Made by a program: the position numbers and the translations under genes
Part shown: one piece after another, positions 8,001-13,333 of the stretch
How positions within the stretch are numbered: position 1 is the stretch's first letter
Layout: each line of letters starts with the position of its first letter
Source: an uncultured Ignavibacteriales bacterium
GTDB lineage: Bacteria; Bacteroidota; Ignavibacteria; Ignavibacteriales; Ignavibacteriaceae
Assembly (NCBI GenBank): GCA_913053915.1
Contig: CAJXGP010000012.1
Span: 1 to 13,333, forward strand
Length of the DNA stretch: 13,333 bases
Direction: 5' to 3'
Notes under the pieces: generated by a model
Told to the model about the DNA's origin: nothing
The model's database searches: none
The model's input: only the letters and a program-made list of their open reading frames with translations

Positions 8001-8208
8001 TTGCCGGATCGCCGGGAATTCCAGCGGCTGCTAAAGCACGACCAGCACGAAAAGGTCCAATGAGCCGCCATCTCATTCCATTATTTGCACTATCGGAAAT
8101 CAGCGATGTTTGCTCCAACTTTTCAACGGAAGTTTGAGCAAACTCCGGCTCTTCCGGAAATATTATTATAAAGATCATTAATACAAAAATAATGTAAGAA
8201 CGTATCAT
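5008..8208 (-). CDS. Secreted Asp-box beta-propeller protein (VPS10/sortilin-like), canonical copy
   Basis: A 1066-aa exported protein of the same VPS10/BNR family as its downstream neighbour. An N-terminal hydrophobic segment (residues 4-17) followed by EFAQ near 22-25 fits a Sec signal peptide. Eleven Asp boxes start at residues 83, 137, 188, 248, 300, 346, 389, 534, 599, 652 and 696, each within 9-11 residues of its counterpart in the 1532-4576 product. It keeps the forms I regard as typical of the family: GTGEAD (118-123), GGESGY (451-456), HGRAFWILDDI (730-740) and GENPPSGAIIDYYL (783-796). After the propeller come a beta-rich segment ending in MDPR (913-916) and a helical C-terminal region with a closing LNELINEKG stretch (1038-1046). 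The protein contains no cysteine. The ATG at 8208 is preceded by AAGGAG (8215-8220) at good spacing. Ligand or enzymatic activity unknown; an extracytoplasmic location is inferred from the signal peptide. Confidence 0.9.
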   Translation of the reverse strand: MIRSYIIFVLMIFIIIFPEEPEFAQTSVEKLEQTSLISDSANNGMRWRLIGPFRAGRALAAAGIPGDPATFYFGSVDGGVWKTTNAGVTWKPISDGQINPSIGALAISSSNPKIIYVGTGEADMRSDITYGGGVFKSIDGGVKWKYVGLKDTRHIGKILIDPKNPDVVLVAAFGRAYAPNKERGVFKTTDGGKSWEKVLYVNDKTGAIDLSWDVNDSKIIFASLWQAYRTPWSQYPPVEGNNSGIYKSTDEGKTWAKIGTQGLPDGPFGRIGVSVVQGSHGKKVYALIEALRRGSGLYYSNDGGNHWRFINNNHNIITRMWYFGRIFIDPKNPKIIYIPDRSLFRSVNGGKTFTAIKGSPGGDDYHYLWIDPKNDRHLIVAGDQGTSISLDNGLTWSSWYNQPTAQFYHVTTDNQFPYRVYGSQQDAGTVSITSRSDYGLITFRDWYSINGGESGYIAPDPKNPNIVFGGSTYGGLFRFNRITGQTQVVSPWLLSPRGQSIPQRKYRFTWTSPLAFDPHNQNSLYYGAQMLLKTTDGGLHWKAVSPDLTRANLHSKNNVGLSAHSAAHIGWGVIYSMAFSPIRNKIIWVGTDNGLIQLTKDGGKNWRNVTPPELTPWSKISTIDASPFDAKAAYAAVDRHRLNDFTPYIYWTKDYGKHWIRIDNGIPRNTFVRVVRADPYKKGLLFAGTETGVYVSFDNGEHWQSLKLNLPTVSIRDLDIHDNDLIAATHGRAFWILDDITSLRQMNKKAFTGNAFLFKPETAIRIRRSENHDTPLPPEFPHGENPPSGAIIDYYLLTKPESPVVLKIFDQNGNLIRKFSSEKKPQPIASQPYFMTQWLPEFHPLTVHRGLNRFVWDLRYPPLPTKYHYYSMAAIAGKGTVREPQGPFVLPGNYIVKLIVDNKSYSQTFKVVMDPRVKISKEELSFQLNLALKIWNAAANQLSLQKGIDTFNNQLISLQKNRNTGTNIKSKLKILGDKTKRLYNTVNALGIANLESTVLSADRQPTEQMIAAFNIKNQELLKAENSWKQLNGTDIKELNELINEKGFPLLKIPIETIKKIKFPNLK

Positions 8209-8628
8209 AATTCACTCCTTAGTTCTTTCCTCTACCCCATCAATAAGTAAACAATATAAAACCTTAATTATGGATTACCTTATTTGAAAATAATTATTCA
8301 ATATGAAATAATGTGTGTCGAAAACCAATTTATAATATAATTTTTTGAGAAGTTACTCATAAAAAAAGAATATTCCACATTTTTGCCGGATTATTTTTAT
8401 ACATGCAATGATTTACATCACTAATTTTAAATGCTTAAAAGAATCTGCTCTGAAATTTTTAACTGCAATTCAAATAATAATTTTTTTCTACAAAAAGGTA
8501 AGATAGATATCATATCAATATAAACATAGTATTACAAGGCTGAAATTGCAAATTAGATTTAGTTCAAAAAACTTTAACTTTTAATTTCACTATTATATTA
8601 CATATAACAAAATATTCTCTGTTAAGCC

Positions 8629-8665
8629 AGAAATTTCTCAACCGTTCCGTTCTTTCGAAATTACA
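8629..8665. repeat. Degenerate dispersed repeat, second copy
   Basis: This segment contains AGAAATTTCTCAACCGTTC and then CTTTCGAAATTACA. Its blocks TTT-TCAAC, CGTTC and TCGAAAT occur in the same order in the reverse complement of 1461-1490. It is therefore an inverted, diverged relative of that element, about 7 kb away. Confidence 0.4.
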
Positions 8666-8815
8666 TATCTTTTTATATCCTTTTCAGTTCTACCGGAGTG
8701 AAAAACTTCTCATTCCCATTTTTACAGTCTTATTAACGAAATAATTTTTTTATAAAATTTTATTTCTTTCCGTAGTTAAGTTTTCTTTTTATATTTAGTA
8801 GTCTAATTCATTAAG

Positions 8816-8844
8816 TTGTAGTTTACATCAAATCTTTTAATAAT
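8816..8844 (+). promoter_or_regulatory. Weak promoter-like sequence before the phosphoesterase gene
   Basis: TTGTAG (8816-8821) and AATAAT (8839-8844) are separated by 17 nt. Transcription would begin near 8851 and leave a leader of about 70 nt. The -10 matches 5 of 6 consensus positions and the -35 is poor. It is the best spaced pair I saw close to the gene but could be chance. Confidence 0.28.
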
Positions 8845-8919
8845 GGCGGTCATTCGATATTTACCCCTTATTAACAATCAGATATTAAAATTACTCTCAA
8901 GAATTTTTAAAGCAGACTA

Positions 8920-10065
8920 ATGATTTTATTTTTTTCGATTTTTTTCGCAGTTTACGGAACAATAAATTATTACATATTTATTCGAGGATGGCAAGCATTG
9001 GCTGCATTGCCGCATCTTCGGATTTATTATTTAATAATATTTTTAATTGCATCCCTTTCCTACTTAACCGCAAAGTTTTTAGATAAGTTTTTAACACCTT
9101 TACTATATGATGCTTTATTGTGGGTCGGTTCGTTTTGGTTCTCTTTTATGATCTATTTTCTTATTTCCATCTTTCTGATTGATATAAGTAGGTTTATCAA
9201 CGGACAGTTAAATATATTGCCCGGGATTATAAATCAACATTATGAAATTACAAAATTGATCTTGTTTTTTGTTGTAATTTTTATTGTCGGTATAATTAAC
9301 ATTGCCGGTTACATTAATACTAGAAATCCTGTAATAAGAACCTTGCCGTTACAAATTCAAAAAAAGGAATCCACTATAGATAAATTAAATGTTGCTTTAA
9401 TTTCCGATGTTCATATCTCCCCCGTTAATGACGGAAAACTTCTTTCTAAAATTGTAAATAAAATTAATGAATTAAAACCTGATATAGTATTAATAGCCGG
9501 TGATCTTGTGGATGATAAAGCAAGGATTTTAAAAGAAAGAAATATCGGGCGTTCACTTAGAAAAATTAAAAGTAAATTCGGTGTTTACGGAATTACCGGA
9601 AATCATGAGTTTATTAACGGTATCGAAAATACTGTACAATATGCAAGAGAATTGGGTGTTCATGTATTACGTGATTCATCTGTAAAAATTGAAAATCTTT
9701 TCTATTTGATAGGACGAGATGATCGAAGTAAAAAACAATTTACCGGAAAAGACAGAAAATCCTTAAATGAATTGATGAACGATGTTGATAAAGGTTTACC
9801 TATTATTTTGATGGATCACACCCCACTCAGCTTAGAAAAAGCGCAAAATAACGGGATTGACTTACAACTTTCCGGTCATACTCATCATGGACAATTCTTC
9901 CCGGTCAATTTAATAACCAGCTTAATATATGAATTAAGTTGGGGCTATATGAAAAAAAATAATACTCAATATTATGTTAGCTGTGGAGTGGGTACATGGG
10001 GTCCAACTGTAAGAAACGTAAGTAAACCCGAAATAGTGAATCTGAAAATAAAATTTGTTAATTGA
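8920..10065 (+). CDS. Membrane-anchored calcineurin-like metallophosphoesterase
   Basis: A 381-aa protein with an N-terminal membrane module and a C-terminal metallophosphoesterase domain (about 155-381) of the YkuE/YaeI-like type. Four hydrophobic segments lie near residues 1-21, 34-54, 65-88 and 111-131. The dinuclear-metal motifs are complete and in order: D163-x-H165, GD at 194-195, GNHE at 227-230, the DH-P motif with H300, and GHTHHGQ with H320 and H322. The final VGTWGPTVRNVSKPEIV (357-373) is also typical. Members hydrolyse phosphoester bonds, often of lipid-linked or nucleotide substrates; the substrate here is unknown. The gene is divergent from the propeller gene on its left and convergent with the regulator gene on its right, so it is probably monocistronic. 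The ATG has no clear Shine-Dalgarno, but the first membrane helix begins right at it and no other Met precedes TM3. The family call is firm. Confidence 0.92.
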   Translation: MILFFSIFFAVYGTINYYIFIRGWQALAALPHLRIYYLIIFLIASLSYLTAKFLDKFLTPLLYDALLWVGSFWFSFMIYFLISIFLIDISRFINGQLNILPGIINQHYEITKLILFFVVIFIVGIINIAGYINTRNPVIRTLPLQIQKKESTIDKLNVALISDVHISPVNDGKLLSKIVNKINELKPDIVLIAGDLVDDKARILKERNIGRSLRKIKSKFGVYGITGNHEFINGIENTVQYARELGVHVLRDSSVKIENLFYLIGRDDRSKKQFTGKDRKSLNELMNDVDKGLPIILMDHTPLSLEKAQNNGIDLQLSGHTHHGQFFPVNLITSLIYELSWGYMKKNNTQYYVSCGVGTWGPTVRNVSKPEIVNLKIKFVN

Positions 10066-10085
10066 ACTCAAATTACATGTGAGTT
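10065..10085 (+). terminator. Weak hairpin at the convergent gene ends
   Basis: AACTCA (10065-10070) and TGAGTT (10080-10085) form a 6-bp stem with a 9-nt loop beginning at the phosphoesterase stop codon, followed by TTCTCT on the plus strand. It could serve the convergent pair of genes in both directions. A 14-bp AT palindrome (TATTTATATAAATA, 10102-10115) also lies in this 101-bp gap. Confidence 0.35.
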
Positions 10086-10166
10086 TTCTCTAAAAAGCCG
10101 GTATTTATATAAATAAATTGCAACAAAAACGGATGAATATTTATTAGAGGGTAAACATAATTATTG

Positions 10167-12629
10167 CTATTTCAATTTGTGTCTTATTATCTCATCAAGA
10201 TAAGAATGAAATTTTTGAGGTAGATTTTTATATTTTGAACTGAACTTTAGTTTAGCTTGTTCAAAATTAGTCGTATCCAGTTTTAGAATATCATTCTCAA
10301 TATTCTTAAGAAATAATTTAAGTTTTGCTCTAACTCTCTTTTTACTTAAATCGATAGTATTCCCGGCAATTATCCTCACTGCCTTTTCTTCATCAAAGCC
10401 ACTCTCGATATATGCTTTTAACGAACGGCCTCTAAAGTTTTCGGAAATCATTGTACGGCTTATATTACCAAGCTCTACCGCCGTTTCGGAAATAGAAGAA
10501 TGTGAAAAATTCTTACTTCGTAATGTTTCGATAACTACATCATCAAAGTTTATCATTGAACCTTTTACAATTTCATCAGGTAAATCGGAAAGATGGACTA
10601 AATTTCTACCTGCAGATTTAGCAAATATGGAAGCCCTTTTTATAACTGCTTCAAGCTCCCGGATATTTCCTTTCCACTTATAATTCTGAAGAGCGTTCAC
10701 AACGGCTTTCGATAATATTAATCCGGCAGATTCATTAGAAAGGAAATAATGAGCTAGTATCTCAATATCTTCCTTTCTGTCTCTTAACGGAGGAAGTTCT
10801 ATTTTAATTACATTTAAACGGTAATATAAATCTTCTCTAAATCTTTTTTCTTTAACTTCCTTTTCCAGATTTTTATTTGTTGCGGCAATAATTTTTACAT
10901 TCACATGGGATGTTTTCGAGCTGCCGACCTTTTCAAAATCGCCTGATTGAATAACACGCAGGAGCTTGACTTGAAAATTCTCGGAGGTTTCGCCTATTTC
11001 GTCGAGAAAAATAGTCCCTTTATCGGCAGCTTCAAACCTTCCGACTTTATCCGTAACGGCTCCTGTAAAAGCTCCTTTAACATGTCCGAATAATTCGCTT
11101 TCTAAAAGAGTATCGGAAAGCGCCCCGCAATTGACAACTATAAATTTTAGATCTTTTCGACCGTTCAACGCATGTACTGCATGTGCGATCAGTTCTTTAC
11201 CTGTTCCGCTTTCGCCGAGAATTAAGATATTTGCATCTTCCGGAGCAGTCTTTTTTACCAGCTCAATTACATTAGCCATCGATTTAGATTTATAAACAAT
11301 ACCATAAAAATTATTTAATTTTCCTATTTTACCCGATTCAAGCGGTATTTTATCATCCCCATCCTTTTTGAGCTTTGATATCTCAGATTTTAGTGTTTTT
11401 ATTTTACTAATCAGCAATTCCGAATTATTCTCGCCGGCAACATTTAGTTCCTCTTGCAGTCGTGTCAAGTCCCTTATTTTAGCCGACAATATATCATTCA
11501 ACATATCCTTTTCATTCATTGCTTCATCCAACATTTGCTTATTTTTAATTAATAAGAAATACAATTCAATTATACCTAGAAGCAAAAGCGGAATTAAAAA
11601 ATATATGTATGAGAGTAGAATATTAAAATATGAAAAGAGTATATAGGAGATGAGAATAAAACCTATTATTGCTATAGCATAAAAACGAAGACTTGTATTA
11701 ATTTTTCTTTTTACATTGAAATAAAGGAAAATAAAAATGATGAAAATAAATAAATAACCGGAAGCGGTTGCCATATCCGATGTCAGCCAACGGTGTTCAA
11801 GTAAATTATCAAGTACAAATGCGTGTAATGCTAAACCGGGTAATGCGTCATCAAAAGCAGTTTTACCGGTAAGAGCAATTTGTGGATCAGTTATACCTAT
11901 TAGTACAATTTTATTTTTTAGATTATTTAGTAAACGGCTGTGTTCATGCACCAATCGGAAATATTCCAGAAGACCGTATCGTTTAAATCTCTTCCATGAA
12001 GATATGAAATTTACATTCAATTTGCGTTCAGAATCAACAATATGTAACTCGGAAGCTATCTGATATGCAAACGATTTTTCGATTATATTATGATCATGAA
12101 TTACCAGTGGAATTTGGAATCCGTTATCCGTCAAATAATTTAAATGCCCGGTTTTCAAATTGTTATCAATCAATTTCGGCGAAGGGTAGCTTAGTGAATC
12201 GGTAAAATACATCCCGTCTTTCAGATACAATCTTCCTGCAACCGAGCTAAGAACAACACGATTAGATTTTTGAATTTCTTTAGTGAGCAGATTATCGTAA
12301 ATAGATTGTGTAACAAATTTTGCACTTAGAAATATTTCTAATCCGATAATTTTGACTTTATATTTAGTAAGACTATTTATTAAAAGTGCATAATAACTTC
12401 TCTTAAGCGGCCATGGACCCACGTTATCAATATCATTAGAGTTTATAGTTATTAACACGATGTTTGTGTCCGGTTGCTGTTGTCCCCTTACTAATTCAAA
12501 AACATTTTCGATTTTTTTATCGATAATATTATTAAAACCGAAAATACTAATTAATAAGATGATGGAAATAACGATTAAAAATGATTTGATAATATTTTCA
12601 TTTTTTAAGACTGAAAATGATATTTTCAT
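10167..12629 (-). CDS. Membrane-bound CHASE2 sensor / sigma-54 AAA+ transcriptional activator
   Basis: An 820-aa one-component regulator, numbered from the ATG at 12629. TM1 spans about 15-34. An extracytoplasmic CHASE2 domain covers about 37-285, with the GPWPLKRSYYALLI signature (71-84), TGHLNYL (160-166) and KNKIVLIGITD followed by LPGLALHAFVLDNLL. Three TM helices (about 291-306, 316-332, 339-361) and a coiled coil (about 362-425) follow. The sigma-54 AAA+ domain (about 442-670) has Walker A GESGTGKE (472-479), an intact GAFTGA loop (519-524), Walker B GTIFLDEIGE (538-547), the RFREDLYYRLNV arginine-finger region (596-607) and NIRELE sensor II (655-660). After it come an HTH-like segment (about 694-741) and a basic helical tail to 820. 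It should activate RNA polymerase-sigma-54 in response to a periplasmic or envelope cue. There is no receiver domain or kinase. A GTG at 12641 is an alternative start; the ATG has GAGTG about 10 nt upstream. Target genes are unknown. Confidence 0.92.
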   Translation of the reverse strand: MKISFSVLKNENIIKSFLIVISIILLISIFGFNNIIDKKIENVFELVRGQQQPDTNIVLITINSNDIDNVGPWPLKRSYYALLINSLTKYKVKIIGLEIFLSAKFVTQSIYDNLLTKEIQKSNRVVLSSVAGRLYLKDGMYFTDSLSYPSPKLIDNNLKTGHLNYLTDNGFQIPLVIHDHNIIEKSFAYQIASELHIVDSERKLNVNFISSWKRFKRYGLLEYFRLVHEHSRLLNNLKNKIVLIGITDPQIALTGKTAFDDALPGLALHAFVLDNLLEHRWLTSDMATASGYLFIFIIFIFLYFNVKRKINTSLRFYAIAIIGFILISYILFSYFNILLSYIYFLIPLLLLGIIELYFLLIKNKQMLDEAMNEKDMLNDILSAKIRDLTRLQEELNVAGENNSELLISKIKTLKSEISKLKKDGDDKIPLESGKIGKLNNFYGIVYKSKSMANVIELVKKTAPEDANILILGESGTGKELIAHAVHALNGRKDLKFIVVNCGALSDTLLESELFGHVKGAFTGAVTDKVGRFEAADKGTIFLDEIGETSENFQVKLLRVIQSGDFEKVGSSKTSHVNVKIIAATNKNLEKEVKEKRFREDLYYRLNVIKIELPPLRDRKEDIEILAHYFLSNESAGLILSKAVVNALQNYKWKGNIRELEAVIKRASIFAKSAGRNLVHLSDLPDEIVKGSMINFDDVVIETLRSKNFSHSSISETAVELGNISRTMISENFRGRSLKAYIESGFDEEKAVRIIAGNTIDLSKKRVRAKLKLFLKNIENDILKLDTTNFEQAKLKFSSKYKNLPQKFHSYLDEIIRHKLK

Positions 12630-12694
12630 AAAATAAATCACTCAAAATGAATAATATTAATTTCTAAAACTTAAAATAATTAAATTCTACTTAT

Positions 12695-12723
12695 ATTAAA
12701 CCAAGTTTTAATAATTATTCCAA
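12695..12723 (-). promoter_or_regulatory. Candidate sigma-70 promoter of the CHASE2/sigma-54 activator gene
   Basis: On the minus strand TTGGAA (12718-12723) and TTTAAT (12695-12700) are separated by exactly 17 nt, matching 4/6 and 5/6 consensus positions. The predicted start near 12688 gives a leader of about 60 nt to the ATG at 12629. It is plausible by position; the AT-rich background lowers confidence. Confidence 0.4.
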
Positions 12724-12742
12724 TGAAAATAAAAAGAGAAGG

Positions 12743-12774
12743 GATAAGCACCGTAAACAAAAATGAAGCTTATC
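12743..12774. repeat. 7-bp inverted repeat between sppA-like gene and regulator promoter
   Basis: GATAAGC (12743-12749) and GCTTATC (12768-12774) form a perfect inverted repeat with an 18-nt spacer. On the minus strand it is followed by a T-rich run (CCTTCTCTTTTTATTTTC), so it could terminate transcription from the sppA-like gene, although it is 130 nt past that stop codon. Its edge lies about 20 bp upstream of the candidate -35 box of the regulator gene, so an operator is the alternative reading. Confidence 0.4.
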
Positions 12775-12903
12775 TATTCCAAATATTATCAGAAAAAAAA
12801 ATATCTTCTTTTTTATTGGATTATAATGGGATCAAAGGAAACTTTAGACTTAGGTAAGAAGGTTACATCTCAGGCATTGTATTTGTTCAACTGTATTTAC
12901 CCC

Positions 12904-13333
12904 CTATTCATGAGTCGTCTCCAAAAAAGTTCTTTCTTTTGAAAAGATTTGCTGTACATACTTTAAATAGAATCGAATGGGGTCTACAAAGATTCCCATC
13001 TGCTCTATTTCTTTTTCTAATTGGTTTTTCATAAAAAGATTCTTACTTAAAAGTTCCATAAAGCTTTTCTGTTCAGGATAGATCGCAATTTCAAGTTTAT
13101 TATTAAAATCACGAACTTTTTTTCGGGCCAATTTTATAGCAGAATCGATTCCCCCTAATTGATCAATCAGACCAACCTTAAGGGCCTGGCTCCCAGTGTA
13201 GATCTTACCTTGAGCATGGATATGCATTTTATTGACCTTCATCTTTCTACCCAAAGCGGCTTTCTGGACAAAAATATTATATGTTTCTTTCATTTGCCTT
13301 GCAATAATCTGATTTTCCTCAGAAGTAAAATCA
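12904..13333 (-). CDS. sppA: Signal peptide peptidase SppA-like protein, 3' part (gene runs off the window)
   Basis: The C-terminal 142 or so codons of an SppA-family serine protease (S49), which degrades cleaved signal peptides at the cytoplasmic membrane. The frame stays open to the window edge: residues reading DFTSEENQIIARQ precede the first internal Met at 13293, so that Met is not the true start. The best family evidence is the stretch VQKAALGRKM followed by AQGKIYTGSQALKVGLIDQ and LGGIDSAIKLARKK, the usual GR/K-x-x-TG-x-QA-x-x-x-GL-x-D-x-LGG block. The catalytic Ser and Lys of the family lie upstream of this segment and cannot be checked here. The tail after that block, IYPEQKSFMELL onward, is a normal C-terminal end. 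It lies 274 bp upstream of the CHASE2 regulator gene on the same strand; the gap and an independent promoter candidate suggest separate transcription. Confidence 0.88.
   Translation of the reverse strand, partial: DFTSEENQIIARQMKETYNIFVQKAALGRKMKVNKMHIHAQGKIYTGSQALKVGLIDQLGGIDSAIKLARKKVRDFNNKLEIAIYPEQKSFMELLSKNLFMKNQLEKEIEQMGIFVDPIRFYLKYVQQIFSKERTFLETTHE

Larger units (their letters stand above)
8209..8919. other. 711-bp divergent intergenic region
   Basis: This region separates a minus-strand gene (start 8208) from a plus-strand gene (start 8920) and must carry both sets of control signals. I found no coding frame with a credible start and composition, no tRNA and no recognisable riboswitch. 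Contents I can point to are a Shine-Dalgarno for the left gene (8215-8220), a degenerate repeat (8629-8665) and a weak promoter-like pair for the right gene (8816-8844). Around 8691-8716, GGAGTGAAAAACTTCTC may be the opposite arm of the same degenerate repeat. Confidence 0.6.

Noticed and set aside
1532..8208. Sialidase or other glycoside hydrolase activity for the propeller proteins
   Set aside because: Asp boxes are structural and occur in many non-enzymes. I cannot identify the catalytic Arg triad or Asp/Tyr/Glu set of sialidases, or the acids of GH74, so no activity is assigned.
8209..8919. Sigma-54 promoter controlled by the nearby activator
   Set aside because: I looked for a GG-N10-GC pair with the usual TGGCA and TTGC context on both strands of the gaps. 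The nearest candidate, around 8537-8550, has 8 rather than 10 nt between GG and GC.
11368..11646. 92-aa plus-strand frame
   Set aside because: Antisense to the coiled-coil and TM region of the CHASE2 regulator; Ser/Ile/Phe-rich as expected from the reverse of Lys/Leu/Glu-rich coding.
12826..12942. 38-aa plus-strand frame starting MGSKETLDLGKK
   Set aside because: Overlaps the 3' end of the sppA-like gene on the other strand, has no ribosome binding site, and matches no peptide family I know.
12904..13293. A complete 129-aa gene starting at the Met at 13293
   Set aside because: The frame continues in-phase to the window edge with SppA-like residues (DFTSEENQ), so the Met is internal and the gene is truncated by the window.

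Overview
The window is AT-rich and has no rRNA, tRNA, CRISPR array, transposase or phage gene that I can recognise. Several traits suggest a member of the Bacteroidota/Chlorobi/Ignavibacteria assemblage. These are large secreted Asp-box (VPS10/sortilin-type) propeller proteins present as paralogues, a CHASE2 sensor fused to a sigma-54 activator, long AT-rich intergenic gaps, and decayed intergenic repeats of a kind I associate with that group. The assignment is an inference from gene content; no marker gene settles it.

Layout, left to right. (1) 79-1002, minus strand: a Na+/Ca2+ exchanger-family membrane antiporter with a good sigma-70-like promoter. (2) 1003-1531: a gene-free gap with hairpins and degenerate repeats. 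(3) 1532-4576 and 5008-8208, both minus strand: two large secreted beta-propeller paralogues, each with 11 Asp-box motifs in matching register, separated by 431 bp holding a GC-rich hairpin, a 12-bp direct repeat and a possible terminator. (4) 8209-8919: a 711-bp divergent intergenic region with no convincing gene. (5) 8920-10065, plus strand: a four-TM membrane protein with a calcineurin-like metallophosphoesterase domain. (6) 10167-12629, minus strand and convergent with (5): a membrane-tethered transcriptional activator with CHASE2 sensor, TM helices, coiled coil, sigma-54 AAA+ domain and a C-terminal DNA-binding region. (7) 12904-13333, minus strand: the 3' part of a signal peptide peptidase (SppA-like) gene cut by the window edge.

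Most of the genes act at or outside the cytoplasmic membrane: ion exchange, secreted propellers, membrane phosphoesterase, membrane sensor-regulator, signal-peptide peptidase. Spacing and strand changes argue that they are mostly separate transcription units rather than one operon. No compact novel system such as a defence island or biosynthetic cluster is visible. The most interesting items are the one-component CHASE2/sigma-54 activator, whose extended C-terminus does not look like a standard Fis-type end, and the diverged propeller copy. That copy has lost residues its sister retains and has gained a lone cysteine pair.
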